From NCBI GenBank assembly GCA_046086225.1, contig JBJSXF010000186.1:1-36591 (forward strand): a stretch of 36,591 nucleotides of DNA, given 5' to 3'. The position numbers were made by a program, and so were the translations under genes. The notes beneath the pieces are model-generated. The model was not told the origin of the DNA. It ran no database searches and saw only the letters and a program-made list of their open reading frames with translations. The number at the start of each line of letters is the position of its first letter. Position 1 is the first letter of the stretch. This stretch comes from JBJSXF01 sp046086225 (lineage in GTDB: Bacteria; Actinomycetota; Acidimicrobiia; IMCC26256; PALSA-610). Of this stretch, positions 14,507-22,424 are shown in pieces.

Positions 14507-15268
14507 GTGGACGCGGCCGACCACGTCCGGCACAACCGCGCGTTCTGGGACGCCGACAGCGACGAGTACCAGGCCGCGCACGGCGCGCAGCTGGCCGACG
14601 CCCCGCTCGCGTGGGGCGCGTACCGCGCGCCGGAGCACGACATCGGTGCCCTGGCCCCGCTCGCGGCGCTCACCGGGCGCCGCGTGCTCGAGCTGGGGTG
14701 CGGTGCAGGTCAGTGGGCGACCACGCTCGGTGGGCGCGGCGTCGAAGTGACCGGGCTCGACCTCTCCCGAGCCCAGCTCGGCCACGCCCGGCGCGCCGAC
14801 GCGGACCTCCCCCTCGTCCTCGGTGACGGCGAGCACCTCCCGTTCGCGGCCGGATCGTTCGCTGCGGTGCTCTCCGACCACGGCGCGCTGAGCTTCTGCG
14901 AGCCCGCGGTCATCGCGGCCGAGTGCGCCCGGGTGCTCGAGCCGGGCGGCATCCTCGCCTTCTGCGTCACGCACCCGCTCCTCGTCCTCACCTGGGACGA
15001 GGCGCACGGGAAGCAGACCCGCAAGCTCCGCACCGACTTCGCCGCGCTCGGCCGCATGGACTGGGACGGCGAGGGCACGATCGACTGGGCCATTCCCGCC
15101 GGGGAGTGGATCCGCGTCCTCACCGGGGCCGGGTTCGGGATCGAGGCCTGCACCGAGCTCGTGGCCCGAGCCGACGCCGAGACCACCTACCCCGAGTTCG
15201 CGCCACCGAAGTGGGCCCGACGCTGGCCGGCCGAGTGGGTGTGGCGGGCCCGCCGAGTCATCCCGTGA
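14507..15268 (+). CDS. Class I SAM-dependent methyltransferase
   Basis: 253-aa methyltransferase of the Methyltransf_11/UbiE-like type. The opening HVRHNRAFWDADSDEYQAAH is typical of actinobacterial members. Motif I is VLELGCGAGQWATTLG (about 60-75), followed by VTGLDLSRAQL with the acidic residue binding the ribose, LVLGDGEHLPF, SFAAVLSDHGALSF and ARVLEPGGILAF. The C-terminal part is Trp-rich. It would methylate a small molecule; the acceptor is not evident. It starts with GTG 19 nt after the amidohydrolase stop, so it is probably co-transcribed. It converges on the acyl-CoA ligase at 15303 with a hairpin between. Confidence 0.9.
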   Translation: MDAADHVRHNRAFWDADSDEYQAAHGAQLADAPLAWGAYRAPEHDIGALAPLAALTGRRVLELGCGAGQWATTLGGRGVEVTGLDLSRAQLGHARRADADLPLVLGDGEHLPFAAGSFAAVLSDHGALSFCEPAVIAAECARVLEPGGILAFCVTHPLLVLTWDEAHGKQTRKLRTDFAALGRMDWDGEGTIDWAIPAGEWIRVLTGAGFGIEACTELVARADAETTYPEFAPPKWARRWPAEWVWRARRVIP

Positions 15269-15271
15269 TCG

Positions 15272-15287
15272 CCGGGCCGGAGCCCGG
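15272..15287. terminator. GC hairpin between convergent genes
   Basis: CCGGGC (15272-15277) and GCCCGG (15282-15287) with a 4-nt loop, followed by the palindrome GCCCGGGC (15295-15302), in the 34-nt gap between the methyltransferase and acyl-CoA ligase stops. Placement suggests bidirectional termination; there is no T-tract. Confidence 0.4.
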
Positions 15288-15302
15288 ACGCGCCGCCCGG
15301 GC

Positions 15303-16925
15303 TCAGCGCCGCTCGAACTCGAGGCCCGCAGCCTCGCGGTCCCAGGTCGCGGGCGTCACGCCCTGCTCCCTCAGCTCGTACTTGAGCACCCGCCCGACCG
15401 GGTTGCGCGGGAGGTCGTCGCGGAACTCGATGTACCGCGGGATGGCGAAGTAGGGCACCCGCTCGGCGACCCACGTACACAGCGTCGCCTCGTCGAGGTC
15501 GGCGCCGGGCTGGAGCACGACGGTGAGCTTCACGTCGTCCTCCCCCACCGGGCTCGGCACCGCGTGCACGGCGACGTCCTTCACCGCCTCGTGCCCGAAC
15601 AGCACCTTCTCCATCTCGGCGCTCGAGATGTTCTCCCCCCGGCGGCGCAACGCGTCCTTCTTGCGATCGACGAAGTAGAGGTAGCCGTCCTCGTCGAGGC
15701 GGCCGAGGTCACCCGTATGGAACCAGAGGTTGCGCATCGCCTCGACCGTCGCTTCGGGGCGGTTCCAGTAGCCGGCGAACATGAGGTCGGGTGCGGTGGG
15801 CCGGCACACGATCTCGCCCGTCGTCCCGACCGGCACCTCGACGTCATGGTCGTCGACGATGCGCACGTCGAACTCGTGCCGGTTCGGGCGCCCGCAGGCC
15901 CCGGGCTTGTTGACCTCGCCCGCGTCGAGCATCGACACGAGCGACGCCTCAGTGAGGCCGTAGCCGCCGCTGAACGTGAGGCATCCGAACCGCTCCCGCC
16001 AGGCCCGGTCGGTGTCGGGCGGCATCGGCGCCGCCGCGCAGAGCCGGAGCCGGTGGCCGGTCTGGTCGGGGTGGTCGGGCGCGTTGGCCACGAGGATGGC
16101 GAGCGAGCCGAGCATGCTCACCATCGTCGCTCCGGTGCGGGCCACTTCGGGCCAGAAGTTGCTCACCGAGAACTTGCGGGTGATCACCGCGCTCCCGCCG
16201 GTGACGAGCGAGCCGACGACGCACACCGAGATCGCGTTGAAGTGGAAGAGCGGCAGCGGGGTGATGACGATGTCGTCGGCCGTGCGGCCCCACGCCCGGG
16301 CGATCTGGTCGGCAAGGCTCACGACGTAGTTGTGCGGGAGCATGCAGCCCTTCGACGGGCCGGTCGTGCCCGCGGTGTAGACGAAGCAGGCCAGGTCGCC
16401 GGGCCGCACCTCGACCTCCGGGAGCGGCCCGACCGACGCACCGTCGAGGAGCGTCTGCCAATCGACGGCCGGCACCGCGGTGATCGGCGCGTCGGGAGGT
16501 CCGATCACGACGCAGCGCTCGAGGTCGGGGGTCGATGCCGGGCCCGCCACCGCCTCGGCCCGTGAGGCGAAGTCGCCCTGCACGACGAAGACCCGGGCAC
16601 CCGAGTCGGCGAGCTGGTGACGGAGGAACTCGCCCTTGTAGGCGGTGTTCACCGGCACCTGGATCGCGCCGAGCTTGCAGGCCGCGAAGAACGTGACGAC
16701 CTGTTCGGCCCGGTTCTCGATGAGGGTCGCCACCCGGTCGCCGTGCCCCACCCCGAGCGCGGCGAGCCCGTGGGCGAGCCGGGTCGACTCCTCGTCCATG
16801 CGGCGGGCCGAGTACCGCTCGCCCTCGCCGTCACCGCCGGAGAACTCCAGGTACGGCGCATCGGGCTCGGTCGCCAGCCGGGCAGCCAGCGCCTCCAGGA
16901 CCGTGGTGCGCCGGGCGTCCGCCAT
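15303..16925 (-). CDS. Acyl-CoA ligase (CaiC/FadD17-like)
   Basis: 540-aa ANL-superfamily CoA ligase. The ATP-binding loop is YTAGTTGPSKGCML, then TPLPLFHFNAISVCVVGSL, A5 FSGGYGLTEAS, A7 WFHTGDLGRLDEDGY and A8 VDRKKDALRRRGENISSAEM. It resembles the crotonobetaine/carnitine-CoA ligase branch. Oddity: in the A10 motif (RNPVGRVLKYELR) Arg stands where most ligases have the adenylation lysine, the nearest lysine being three residues later. Some relatives in this branch may share such variants, so activity is not excluded. The ATG at 16925 shares one base with the stop of the dehydrogenase small subunit (TGATG), making a three-gene operon with the two dehydrogenases. Confidence 0.92.
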   Translation of the reverse strand: MADARRTTVLEALAARLATEPDAPYLEFSGGDGEGERYSARRMDEESTRLAHGLAALGVGHGDRVATLIENRAEQVVTFFAACKLGAIQVPVNTAYKGEFLRHQLADSGARVFVVQGDFASRAEAVAGPASTPDLERCVVIGPPDAPITAVPAVDWQTLLDGASVGPLPEVEVRPGDLACFVYTAGTTGPSKGCMLPHNYVVSLADQIARAWGRTADDIVITPLPLFHFNAISVCVVGSLVTGGSAVITRKFSVSNFWPEVARTGATMVSMLGSLAILVANAPDHPDQTGHRLRLCAAAPMPPDTDRAWRERFGCLTFSGGYGLTEASLVSMLDAGEVNKPGACGRPNRHEFDVRIVDDHDVEVPVGTTGEIVCRPTAPDLMFAGYWNRPEATVEAMRNLWFHTGDLGRLDEDGYLYFVDRKKDALRRRGENISSAEMEKVLFGHEAVKDVAVHAVPSPVGEDDVKLTVVLQPGADLDEATLCTWVAERVPYFAIPRYIEFRDDLPRNPVGRVLKYELREQGVTPATWDREAAGLEFERR

Positions 16926-17812
16926 CAGGCCGAGAGCGTCGCAGCGACCGCGTCGCAGTGCTCGTCGGCTCCGCCGAAATGCGTCTCCAGGACCCACGCC
17001 CGCTTCAAGTAGAGGTGCACGTCGACCTCCCACGTGAAGCCCATGCCGCCGTGGACCTGGGTGGCGGTCTTGCCGTTGGCGATCGCCGCCTCACCGGCCA
17101 GCGCCTTGGCCACCGACACGGCCCGATCGACTCCGGGGATCTCGTCGGCGTCGTCGAGGTGCGCGCCCGCCGCGTAGACGGCGGCCCGGGCCACCTCGGT
17201 GCGCATGAGCATGTCGGCCAGCAGGTGCTTCACGGACTGGAACGCGCCGATCGGGCGGTCGAACTGCTCCCGCTCCTTCGCGTAGGCCACCGACATCTCG
17301 GTGCAGCGATCGGCGAGGCCGACCTGGAACGCCGCAGTGCACACCGCACCCGCCCGCCGCCAGGCCGCCCAATCGGTGGCGACCGCGGTCACGGTCGGGT
17401 CGGTCACCACTCGGGCGACGGGCGTGCACGGGTCGAGTGGCCACTCGGCCGGGTTCGCGTCGAGCGTCGCCGGATCGCATTCGCCCGCGCCGGGCACGAC
17501 CACGACATCGAGCGCATCGAGGTGCTCGACCCAGCCGCCCTCGAGCACACCCGTGATCCGTCCGTCGGCCGCCAGCAGCGTGGGCACGATCGGTCCGGGC
17601 ACGCAGGCCCGACCGAGCTGCTCGAGTACCACCACGCAATCGGCCCACGAGAAACCGTCGGCCCGCAGGGAGAACACGCCCGCCTCGGCGAGATCGGCGG
17701 CGAGCTCGCGATCGAAGCCCGCCCGCACCCGCTCGATCGGCACCTTCGCGGCGAGGAGCGCGGCGATCCCGTCGCGCAATGCGACCTGGTCGTCGGAGAG
17801 CTCGAGGTCCAT
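16925..17812 (-). CDS. Acyl-CoA dehydrogenase, small partner subunit
   Basis: 295-aa acyl-CoA dehydrogenase-family protein, shorter than the usual 370-400 because the middle beta domain is reduced. N-terminus MDLELSDDQVALRDGIAALL; C-terminal domain with YAKEREQFDRPIGAFQSVKH and ATQVHGGMGFTWEVDVHLYL. The next gene upstream encodes a full-length dehydrogenase, and such pairs form alpha2beta2 enzymes in actinobacterial steroid catabolism (as FadE28/FadE29), with each FAD site shared between subunits. Its start is 2 nt past the stop of that partner, and its own stop overlaps the CoA ligase start. It probably oxidises the CoA ester made by that ligase. Acyl-chain identity unknown. Confidence 0.9.
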   Translation of the reverse strand: MDLELSDDQVALRDGIAALLAAKVPIERVRAGFDRELAADLAEAGVFSLRADGFSWADCVVVLEQLGRACVPGPIVPTLLAADGRITGVLEGGWVEHLDALDVVVVPGAGECDPATLDANPAEWPLDPCTPVARVVTDPTVTAVATDWAAWRRAGAVCTAAFQVGLADRCTEMSVAYAKEREQFDRPIGAFQSVKHLLADMLMRTEVARAAVYAAGAHLDDADEIPGVDRAVSVAKALAGEAAIANGKTATQVHGGMGFTWEVDVHLYLKRAWVLETHFGGADEHCDAVAATLSA

Positions 17813-17814
17813 GG

Positions 17815-18951
17815 TCAGCGCGCCTCCCGCGGCAAACCGAGCACCCGCTCGGAGATGATGTTGCGCTGGATCTGCGACGAGCCCGCGGCGATGGTGAGGG
17901 CCAACGTGCGCAGTCGCTCCTCGACCGGCTCGTTGTCCTCGACGTGCAGCGCGTCGCGCTCGAGGATGCGCAGGCAGAGCTCGCCGAAGCGCTGCCGAGC
18001 CTCGGTGTAGGCGAGCTTGATCACCATCGCCCCCGGACCGATCGTGCCCCGGGCCGACTGGGAGATGTTGCGCTTGGTGAGCGCCCACAGCCCGTCGAGC
18101 TCGACCGCGCACCGACCCAGCTCGCGCCGCGTGGCCGGATCGTGGACGAGCGGGGCAACGTCGGCGCAGAGCCGAATGGCGTCCACGAGCTCGCTCACGA
18201 ACGCCGTGCCCCGCTCGTACTTGAGGGTGACGTTGGTGACCCGCCAGCCGTCGTTCTCGGGGCCGACGAGATTCGCCACCGGCACCCGGACCTCGTTCAG
18301 GAAGACCTCGCAGAACTCGGAGCTGCCGAGCACCGTGCGGATCGGCCGGATCTCGATGCCGGGGAGATCCATGGGCAAGATGAGCCACGAGATGCCCCGA
18401 TGCTTCGGGGCGTCGGGGTCGGTGCGCACGAGGAACTCGCCGACGTCGGCGATGTGGCCAAACGAGCACCAGATCTTCTGGCCGTCGAGCACGTAGTCGT
18501 CGCCGTCGCGCACCGCCCGGGTGCGCAGCGAGGCCAGGTCGGATCCGGCGCCGGGCTCGGAGAATCCCTGGCACCACACCTCCTCACCCCGGAGGATCCG
18601 GGGCAGGTGGGCCGCCTTCTGCTCGGGGGTGCCCTCCTCGATGAGGGTGGGGCCGGCGTGGAGCGTGCCCACGAAGTTCACGCCGACGTACGGGGCCCGG
18701 ACCCGGGTCGTCTCCTCGAAGAAGATGAGCTGCTCGGTGGGCGACGCACCTCCGCCGCCGTACTCCTTCGGCCAGTGGAGACCGGCGTAGCCCGCATCGA
18801 AGAGTCGGCGCTGCCAGTCGGTGTCCCACTTCCGGCGCGCGTCCCAGGCCTCCCGGGGCGGGGGCGGGGCAAGGGTCGGCAGGGTTGCGTCGAGCCACGC
18901 GGCGAGCGCGGCACGGAACGCGTCGTCACTTTCGGATGCGCGCAGATCCAC
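17815..18951 (-). CDS. Acyl-CoA dehydrogenase, large partner subunit
   Basis: 378-aa acyl-CoA dehydrogenase. Key blocks: WCQGFSEPGAGSDLASLRTR and VLDGQKIWCSFGHIADVGEF (FAD and substrate contacts in the beta domain), RGISWLILPMDLPG, and the C-terminal IQRNIISERVLGLPREAR. It is the likely catalytic-domain partner of the short dehydrogenase that follows. The GTG at 18951 is chosen because a TAGCAT box lies 8 nt upstream with no ribosome-binding site; the frame stays open upstream but that part overlaps the divergent amidohydrolase and reads as Arg/Ser-rich non-family sequence. First gene of the three-gene operon. Confidence 0.92.
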   Translation of the reverse strand: MDLRASESDDAFRAALAAWLDATLPTLAPPPPREAWDARRKWDTDWQRRLFDAGYAGLHWPKEYGGGGASPTEQLIFFEETTRVRAPYVGVNFVGTLHAGPTLIEEGTPEQKAAHLPRILRGEEVWCQGFSEPGAGSDLASLRTRAVRDGDDYVLDGQKIWCSFGHIADVGEFLVRTDPDAPKHRGISWLILPMDLPGIEIRPIRTVLGSSEFCEVFLNEVRVPVANLVGPENDGWRVTNVTLKYERGTAFVSELVDAIRLCADVAPLVHDPATRRELGRCAVELDGLWALTKRNISQSARGTIGPGAMVIKLAYTEARQRFGELCLRILERDALHVEDNEPVEERLRTLALTIAAGSSQIQRNIISERVLGLPREAR

Positions 18952-18959
18952 GAGGCAGG

Positions 18960-19003
18960 ATGCTAGGTCCAGTGCCCGATGCCCGCCGGGCCGACCGTAG
19001 GAT
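18960..19003. promoter_or_regulatory. Divergent -10 boxes for dehydrogenase operon and amidohydrolase 2
   Basis: Minus strand TAGCAT (18965-18960), 8 nt before the GTG at 18951. Plus strand TAGGAT (18998-19003), 6 nt before the ATG at 19010. The two starts are 58 nt apart and both look leaderless. Confidence 0.52.
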
Positions 19004-19009
19004 CGTCGC

Positions 19010-20206
19010 ATGCAGGCCGAGCTCCCCAAGATCATCAGCGTCGACGACCACGTGGTCGAGCCGCCGCACCTCTGGCAGACCTGGCTCCCCGAGCGGTTCA
19101 AGGCACGAGGTCCCCGGGTCGAGCGGCGCGGGATCGGCACCATGCGCCACGTCGGGGGCGGCGCCTACGAGCAGACCTTCGATCCCGACGGCCCCCAGGC
19201 CGACTGCTGGATCTACGAGGACCTCGTCTACATCAACAAGCGTCACGTCGCCGCCGTGGGCTTCGACCGCGACGACATGACGATGTCGCCGATCACCTAC
19301 GACGAGATGCGCCCGGGCTGCTACGACCCGAAGGCCCGGCTCGAGGACATGGACATCAACCACGTCGAGGCCTCGCTCTCGTTCCCGACCTTCCCCCGCT
19401 TCTGCGGCCAGACCTTCCTCGAGGCCAAGGACCGTGAGCTCGCCCTCGCCTGCGTGCTCGCCTACAACGACTGGATGGTCGAGGAGTGGTGCGGTGACAG
19501 CGGGGGCCGCCTGATCCCGCTGCCGATCGTGCCGCTCTGGGACGCCGAGCTCGCGGCCGCCGAGGTGCGCCGCAACGCCGAGCGCGGCGCCCACGCCGTG
19601 TGCTTCAGCGAGATCCCGCCCAAGCTCGGGCTCCCGTCGATCCATTCCGGGGCCTGGGACCCGTTCTTCGCGGCCTGCCAGGACACCGAAACCGTGGTGT
19701 GCATGCACATCGGCTCGTCCTCGCAGATGCCCTCCACTTCGGCCGACGCCCCGGTCGCCGTCGCGGCCACGCTCAGCTTCAACAACTCGATGGCCTCGCT
19801 CTCCGACTTCCTCTTCTCGGGCGTGCTCGTGCGCTTCGACCGCCTGAAGCTCGCGTACTCCGAGGGGCAGATCGGCTGGCTCCCGTACGTGCTCGAGCGG
19901 GCCGACGACGTGTGGCGCGAGCACCGGGCCTGGGGCGGGGTACGCGATCTCGTCCCCGAGCCGCCCTCGACCTACTACTTCCGTCAGGTGTTCGGCTGCT
20001 TCTTCCGCGACCGGCACGGGCTCGAGGCGCTGCACCGGGTCGGGGTCGACAACGTCACCTTCGAGACCGACTACCCGCACACCGACACGACCTGGCCCGA
20101 CACCAAGGCCGTCGCCGAGGACATGATGCGCGACCTCCCCGACGAGGTCGTCTACAAGCTGGTGCGGGGCAACGCGATCCGCATGCTGTCGCTCGACTGC
20201 GTCTGA
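19010..20206 (+). CDS. Amidohydrolase_2-family metal-dependent hydrolase (paralogue 2)
   Basis: 398-aa TIM-barrel hydrolase clearly paralogous to the one at 13210. Shared blocks include SVDDHVVEPP (Asp-x-His ligand pair), AYNDWMVEEWCG, AAEVRRNAERGAHAVCF, CMHIGSSSQ (His233), YSEGQIGWLPYVLERAD and ETDYPHTDTTWPD (metal Asp). It differs in an early insertion (GGGAYEQTFDPDGPQADCW, about 50-68) and lacks the long C-terminal tail. Like paralogue 1 it diverges from a CoA-ester operon, so both may take ring-opened or carboxylated products of these pathways for hydrolysis or decarboxylation. The ATG at 19010 is 6 nt after TAGGAT. Monocistronic, convergent with the TAP-like hydrolase. Confidence 0.9.
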   Translation: MQAELPKIISVDDHVVEPPHLWQTWLPERFKARGPRVERRGIGTMRHVGGGAYEQTFDPDGPQADCWIYEDLVYINKRHVAAVGFDRDDMTMSPITYDEMRPGCYDPKARLEDMDINHVEASLSFPTFPRFCGQTFLEAKDRELALACVLAYNDWMVEEWCGDSGGRLIPLPIVPLWDAELAAAEVRRNAERGAHAVCFSEIPPKLGLPSIHSGAWDPFFAACQDTETVVCMHIGSSSQMPSTSADAPVAVAATLSFNNSMASLSDFLFSGVLVRFDRLKLAYSEGQIGWLPYVLERADDVWREHRAWGGVRDLVPEPPSTYYFRQVFGCFFRDRHGLEALHRVGVDNVTFETDYPHTDTTWPDTKAVAEDMMRDLPDEVVYKLVRGNAIRMLSLDCV

Positions 20207-20209
20207 CCG

Positions 20210-20229
20210 GACCGGGAACCGCCCCGGTC
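20210..20229. terminator. Bidirectional hairpin spanning two convergent gene ends
   Basis: GACCGGG (20210-20216) and CCCGGTC (20223-20229), 7-bp stem with a 6-nt loop, between the amidohydrolase stop (20204-20206) and the hydrolase stop (20228-20230). An alternative 7-bp pairing, TGACCGG (20204-20210) with CCGGTCA (20224-20230), includes both stop codons. Confidence 0.45.
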
Positions 20230-21700
20230 AGTCGGGGCACCGGGCCGCCGGGGGCGGCATCCGCAGGTCGACGAGGTAGTCGTCGACGAAGCGCCGGACG
20301 CACGGCGCGCCCGTCGGGTAGGCGGTGTGGGCCGTGCCGACCACCGTGAGCAGGCGGGCGTCACCGAGGGTCCGGGTGAGGTCACGCGACCAGGCGTACG
20401 GCGTGACCGGATCGCCGGTGGTGCCGACGACGAGCACGCGTGGCCCGACCGGCACCGTGGTCGGCCCGGGCGCTGCGGCCGCCGGTACCGGCCAGAACGT
20501 GCAGGGCAAACCGAGCCAGACGGTCGACGGCCCGAACCGGGGCGCCGCCTCCGCCGCCGCCTCGGCAGTTGCCGCGACCTGCTCGACCGAGCGGGGTGCC
20601 GGGGCGTCGACGCACCCGACCGCGTAGAGCCCGGCGGTCTGCCCCGAGTAGCGGCCGTCCCGACCCCGGCCGGTGTACGCGTCGAACGTGCGCAGCAGGG
20701 CATCGGGAGTGCCGCCCGCCGCGTCGGCGAGCGCCTCACCGAGCGCCGGGAAGCCCCGAGCCCCGGCGTAGAGCGAACCGGCGACCGCGATGTCGAGTTC
20801 ACCCGCACCGAGGCGCCGCGCCTCGCCGTCGACCCGTGCCCGGATGGGCTCCGCCTCGACCCGGGCGACGAGGGCGTCGTAGGCCGCAGCCGGCGCCCGG
20901 CCGCTCGGCCGTCCGAGCCGACAGGGCGCCTCGCGAGCGCACCAGGCGAAGAAGCGGTCGAGACCGGCGTCGAGCGCCGCGGCCTGCTCGGTGAGGGCTG
21001 TCGCGTAGGGCCGGGCCGGGTCGACGGCCCCGTCGAGCACCATCGTGCGCACCCGGTCGGGATGAGCCCGCACGTAGTCGGCTCCGATCACCGTGCCGTA
21101 CGAAAAGCCGAAGTAGTCGATGAGATCGACGCCGAGCGCAACCCGGATCGCTTCGAGGTCACGGACGGTCGCCGCCGTGGATACGTCGGCCAGGAGCGGG
21201 CCGCTGCGCCGCTCGCACGCTTCGGTGAACCGTCGCGCTGCGTCGACGTTCGCCGAGACCTCGGCCAGCCCCACCGGCGACCGGTCGACGGCGTAGAAGG
21301 CATCGAGCTCGTCACCACAGTCGACGGGCGAGCTCGCCCCGACGCCGCGCGGATCCCAGGCCACGAGGTCGAACGCGCGGCGGACACGCGGCCCGAAGAT
21401 CCCACCGGCGTCCCGCAAGAAATCGATCCCCGACGCACCGGGACCACCCGGGTTGACGAGCAGCACCCCGCGCCGCTCGCCCTCGGCCCGGCGGCGGGCG
21501 AGCGCCAACTCGATGTCGCCGGCGTCGGGCCGCTCGCGATCGCGCGGCACCCGGAGCGTCGCGCACTCCAGATCGCCGCACCGGGACCAGCGGAGGGTCG
21601 ATCCCGCATCGCGGTTCCCGCCGTCGCTCCCGCCGCACCCGGAGCCGAACCCGACCGCCACCACGAGCACGAACGCCGCGAGGAGCCGGAACCGGGTCAC
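20228..21700 (-). CDS. Secreted TAP-like alpha/beta hydrolase (tripeptidyl aminopeptidase-type)
   Basis: 490-aa alpha/beta-hydrolase of the SlpD/SlpE/TAP family, which clips N-terminal tripeptides or hydrolyses esters outside the cell. The N-terminus (TRFRLLAAFVLVVAVGFG) is an export signal ending GSGC at Cys22, a possible but non-ideal lipobox because position -3 is Gly. The oxyanion strand is LLVNPGGPGASG, DLVAWDPRGVGAS follows, nucleophile Ser200 lies in GFSYGTVIG, the Asp in TTGDPVTPYAW and the His in VGTAHTAYP. The family's C-terminal cysteine (AARCPD) is present and may form a disulfide. The GTG at 21700 sits 7 nt after TAGGGT, fixing the start. Monocistronic. Confidence 0.92.
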   Translation of the reverse strand: MTRFRLLAAFVLVVAVGFGSGCGGSDGGNRDAGSTLRWSRCGDLECATLRVPRDRERPDAGDIELALARRRAEGERRGVLLVNPGGPGASGIDFLRDAGGIFGPRVRRAFDLVAWDPRGVGASSPVDCGDELDAFYAVDRSPVGLAEVSANVDAARRFTEACERRSGPLLADVSTAATVRDLEAIRVALGVDLIDYFGFSYGTVIGADYVRAHPDRVRTMVLDGAVDPARPYATALTEQAAALDAGLDRFFAWCAREAPCRLGRPSGRAPAAAYDALVARVEAEPIRARVDGEARRLGAGELDIAVAGSLYAGARGFPALGEALADAAGGTPDALLRTFDAYTGRGRDGRYSGQTAGLYAVGCVDAPAPRSVEQVAATAEAAAEAAPRFGPSTVWLGLPCTFWPVPAAAAPGPTTVPVGPRVLVVGTTGDPVTPYAWSRDLTRTLGDARLLTVVGTAHTAYPTGAPCVRRFVDDYLVDLRMPPPAARCPD

Positions 21701-21707
21701 GCCACCG

Positions 21708-21713
21708 ACCCTA
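21708..21713 (-). promoter_or_regulatory. -10 box TAGGGT before TAP-like hydrolase
   Basis: TANNNT on the minus strand (21713-21708), 7 nt before the GTG at 21700. Leaderless-type start. Confidence 0.48.
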
Positions 21714-21774
21714 CGCACCCGGTCGGCGGCCCGAGCCGCAGGCGCGGCATCCGCCCCGGGACCACGGCAACGCC

Positions 21775-21780
21775 TAGCGT
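21775..21780 (+). promoter_or_regulatory. -10 box TAGCGT before membrane protein gene
   Basis: TANNNT ending 8 nt before the ATG at 21789, no ribosome-binding site. Leaderless-type start for the operon leading into the SDR. Confidence 0.45.
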
Positions 21781-21788
21781 GCCGCCCG

Positions 21789-22424
21789 ATGAGCGACGAC
21801 GCCGCGACCCTCGAGCCGCCGCACCGGAACGGGAACACTCCGCACCCACCCGAGCCGACCCGGCGGGGCCGGGCCCCGTGGGAGTTCCTCATCTTCGGCC
21901 TGTTCGTCGCGCTCATCGCCGTCGCGATCATCGTGGGCTGGACCCTGTTCGGTTCGCGGTCGCCGGAACGGCTCGATCCGGTCTCGGCCGCCGAGATCCA
22001 GGCGGCCTGCGTCGCCGCCCAGACCGCACTCGCCACCCTCCCGAACCCCGAACCCACGGGCGGCACCGAGATCATCACCCGCATGCGAGCCGAGGATCGG
22101 GTGCTGCGAACCATGATCGACCGCATCCGGGCCGTGCGCCCGGCCGATGCCACCCAGGCCGCCGCCGTCCAGGCCTGGACCGCCGACTGGGCCGCCGTGC
22201 TCGGGGCCCGCGAGACCTTCACCGCCCGCCTCGAACGCGAACGGCGGGCCAAGTTCGTCCTGCCCTCCGAGACCGGCGGGCTGAAGCCGGTGACGGGCCG
22301 CATGGACGACTACGTCCGCCAGAGCCATCCGCAGATGAACGCCTGCCTCTCCGAGGACCTCGGCGCCGAAGCGGTCGATACGCGGCGGTCCTACCCGGAC
22401 GCCGTGACGGAGGAGCGAGGATGA
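21789..22424 (+). CDS. Single-pass membrane protein, function unknown
   Basis: 211-aa protein I cannot assign. A short Pro/Arg-rich cytoplasmic N-terminus (about 1-30) is followed by one strong transmembrane helix (FLIFGLFVALIAVAIIVGW, about 33-51) and an extracytoplasmic, mostly helical domain with two cysteines (AACVAAQ and NACLSED) that could pair. The domain has Arg/Glu-rich helical repeats (RMRAEDRVLRTMIDRIRAV). The ATG at 21789 is supported by the TAGCGT box. The stop overlaps the SDR start by 4 bases (ATGA), so it is translationally coupled to that gene although a membrane protein is not expected in such an operon. Confidence 0.75.
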   Translation: MSDDAATLEPPHRNGNTPHPPEPTRRGRAPWEFLIFGLFVALIAVAIIVGWTLFGSRSPERLDPVSAAEIQAACVAAQTALATLPNPEPTGGTEIITRMRAEDRVLRTMIDRIRAVRPADATQAAAVQAWTADWAAVLGARETFTARLERERRAKFVLPSETGGLKPVTGRMDDYVRQSHPQMNACLSEDLGAEAVDTRRSYPDAVTEERG

